Source: Ottowia thiooxydans DSM 14619
Lineage (GTDB): Bacteria; Pseudomonadota; Gammaproteobacteria; Burkholderiales; Burkholderiaceae_C
DNA length: 64,000 nt
Assembly: GCF_000422885.1 (NCBI RefSeq)
Contig: NZ_AUGX01000015.1
Span: 1-64,000 of the forward strand
Direction of reading: 5' to 3'
Part shown: piece after piece, positions 63,686 through 64,000 of the stretch
How positions within the stretch are numbered: the stretch's first letter is position 1
Layout: every line of letters begins with the position of its first letter
Notes under the pieces: model-generated
Databases searched by the model: none
The model's input: the letters and a program-made list of their open reading frames with translations, nothing else
What the model was told of the DNA's origin: nothing
Translations under genes and position numbers: made by a program

Positions 63686-64000
63686 ATGGCCTTACACCCC
63701 TTCATAGATAAGATGCTGGAGGCCGCGCGCGCTTCCGGCCGCCCCGCTCTCGGTGCCGGCACGCCAGCCGATGCGCGCGCCTTGCTGGCGACCTCGCGCG
63801 ACGCGCTGGGCCCTGGTCCAGTCGGCGTAAGCATGGAGGAGCTGCAGGTACCCACGCGTGCTGGCTCGGTGCCCGCTCGTTGCTACAAACCCGGCGCTGA
63901 GTCACAGGGGCTGGTGCTGTACCTGCACGGCGGTGGTTGGGTTTGCGGTGCACTGGAGGATTTTGATTCTCTGGCGCGCTTGTTGGCCGAGGAGAGCGGT
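63686..64000 (+). CDS. alpha/beta-hydrolase (HSL-type esterase), N-terminal part
   Basis: 105 codons are visible before the window ends, so the gene is partial. A GGAGG-type RBS (GCGGAGG) lies 8-9 nt before the ATG. VPARCYKPGAESQGLVLYLH runs into HGGGWVCG, the oxyanion-hole motif of hormone-sensitive-lipase-like esterases (acetyl esterase Aes, ChnC type). The catalytic GDSAGG motif would lie beyond the edge. It follows the alcohol dehydrogenase gene by 20 bp, so it is part of the same cluster. Confidence 0.9.
   Translation, partial: MALHPFIDKMLEAARASGRPALGAGTPADARALLATSRDALGPGPVGVSMEELQVPTRAGSVPARCYKPGAESQGLVLYLHGGGWVCGALEDFDSLARLLAEESG

Noticed and set aside
1-64000. tRNA, rRNA, riboswitch and transposase genes
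   Set aside because: Intergenic regions were read for tRNA-like CCA ends and cloverleaf stems, known leader motifs and DDE-type proteins; nothing convincing was found, though a covariance-model search would be needed to exclude small RNAs.

Overview
The window looks like chromosomal DNA of a betaproteobacterium of the order Burkholderiales, most likely the family Alcaligenaceae (Bordetella/Achromobacter/Pusillimonas-like). This is inferred from high GC, many LysR regulators, a Bug-type (TctC) solute receptor, and housekeeping blocks whose order is typical of the group: DUF971-ubiE-Tim44-ubiJ-ubiB, fmdB-DUF502-aspS, gpmA-ctpA-moeB divergent from rhodanese-grxC-secB-gpsA, scpA-DUF3460, and metG divergent from mrp. 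No rRNA, tRNA, CRISPR array, prophage or intact insertion sequence was recognised.

Layout. 1-0.6 kb: a dispersed repeat. 0.6-6.8 kb: lipoprotein, AI-2E transporter, then a ubiquinone block (ubiE, Tim44-like, ubiJ, ubiB). 6.8-15 kb: LysR plus extradiol dioxygenase, two exported proteins (one DUF2145), a 702-aa ankyrin protein opposite an orphan 174-aa protein, and a sodium:solute symporter. 15.3-22 kb: fmdB, DUF502, aspS, three small YqjD/YqjE/YqjK-like membrane-stress genes, nudB, an EEP nuclease, folE and a BLUF photoreceptor. 22-27.4 kb: SulP transporter, BON lipoprotein, DUF883 protein, CHASE3 histidine kinase, NarL-type regulator and a stand-alone receiver. 27.6-34.3 kb: moeB, ctpA, gpmA / rhodanese, glutaredoxin, secB, gpsA, panC. 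34.4-36.8 kb: GntP permease and a dense repeat field apparently inserted between panC and scpA. 36.8-39.6 kb: scpA, DUF3460, BamE-like lipoprotein, glycosyltransferase. 39.8-44 kb: a catabolic operon (RraA-like, MmgE/PrpD, Bug receptor) with its LysR. 44-49.3 kb: second SulP, metG, mrp. 49.5-54 kb: a hybrid kinase/response regulator operon and a lipoprotein lipase. 54-64 kb: LysR, CoA-transferase, aldehyde dehydrogenase, a complete branched-chain-type ABC importer, an alcohol dehydrogenase and the start of an esterase, probably one uptake-and-degradation cluster.

The most unusual material is non-coding: a ~400 bp repeat present twice in inverted orientation 35 kb apart; a 171 bp palindromic element whose second 94 bp copy is an internal-deletion derivative; direct repeats with short terminal inverted repeats that bracket the Bug/PrpD/RraA operon; and an identical hairpin repeat that brackets the hybrid-kinase operon. 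No clearly new defence or biosynthetic system was found; the best candidates for new biology are these small repeats, the ankyrin protein, and the operator-like array near the stress two-component genes.
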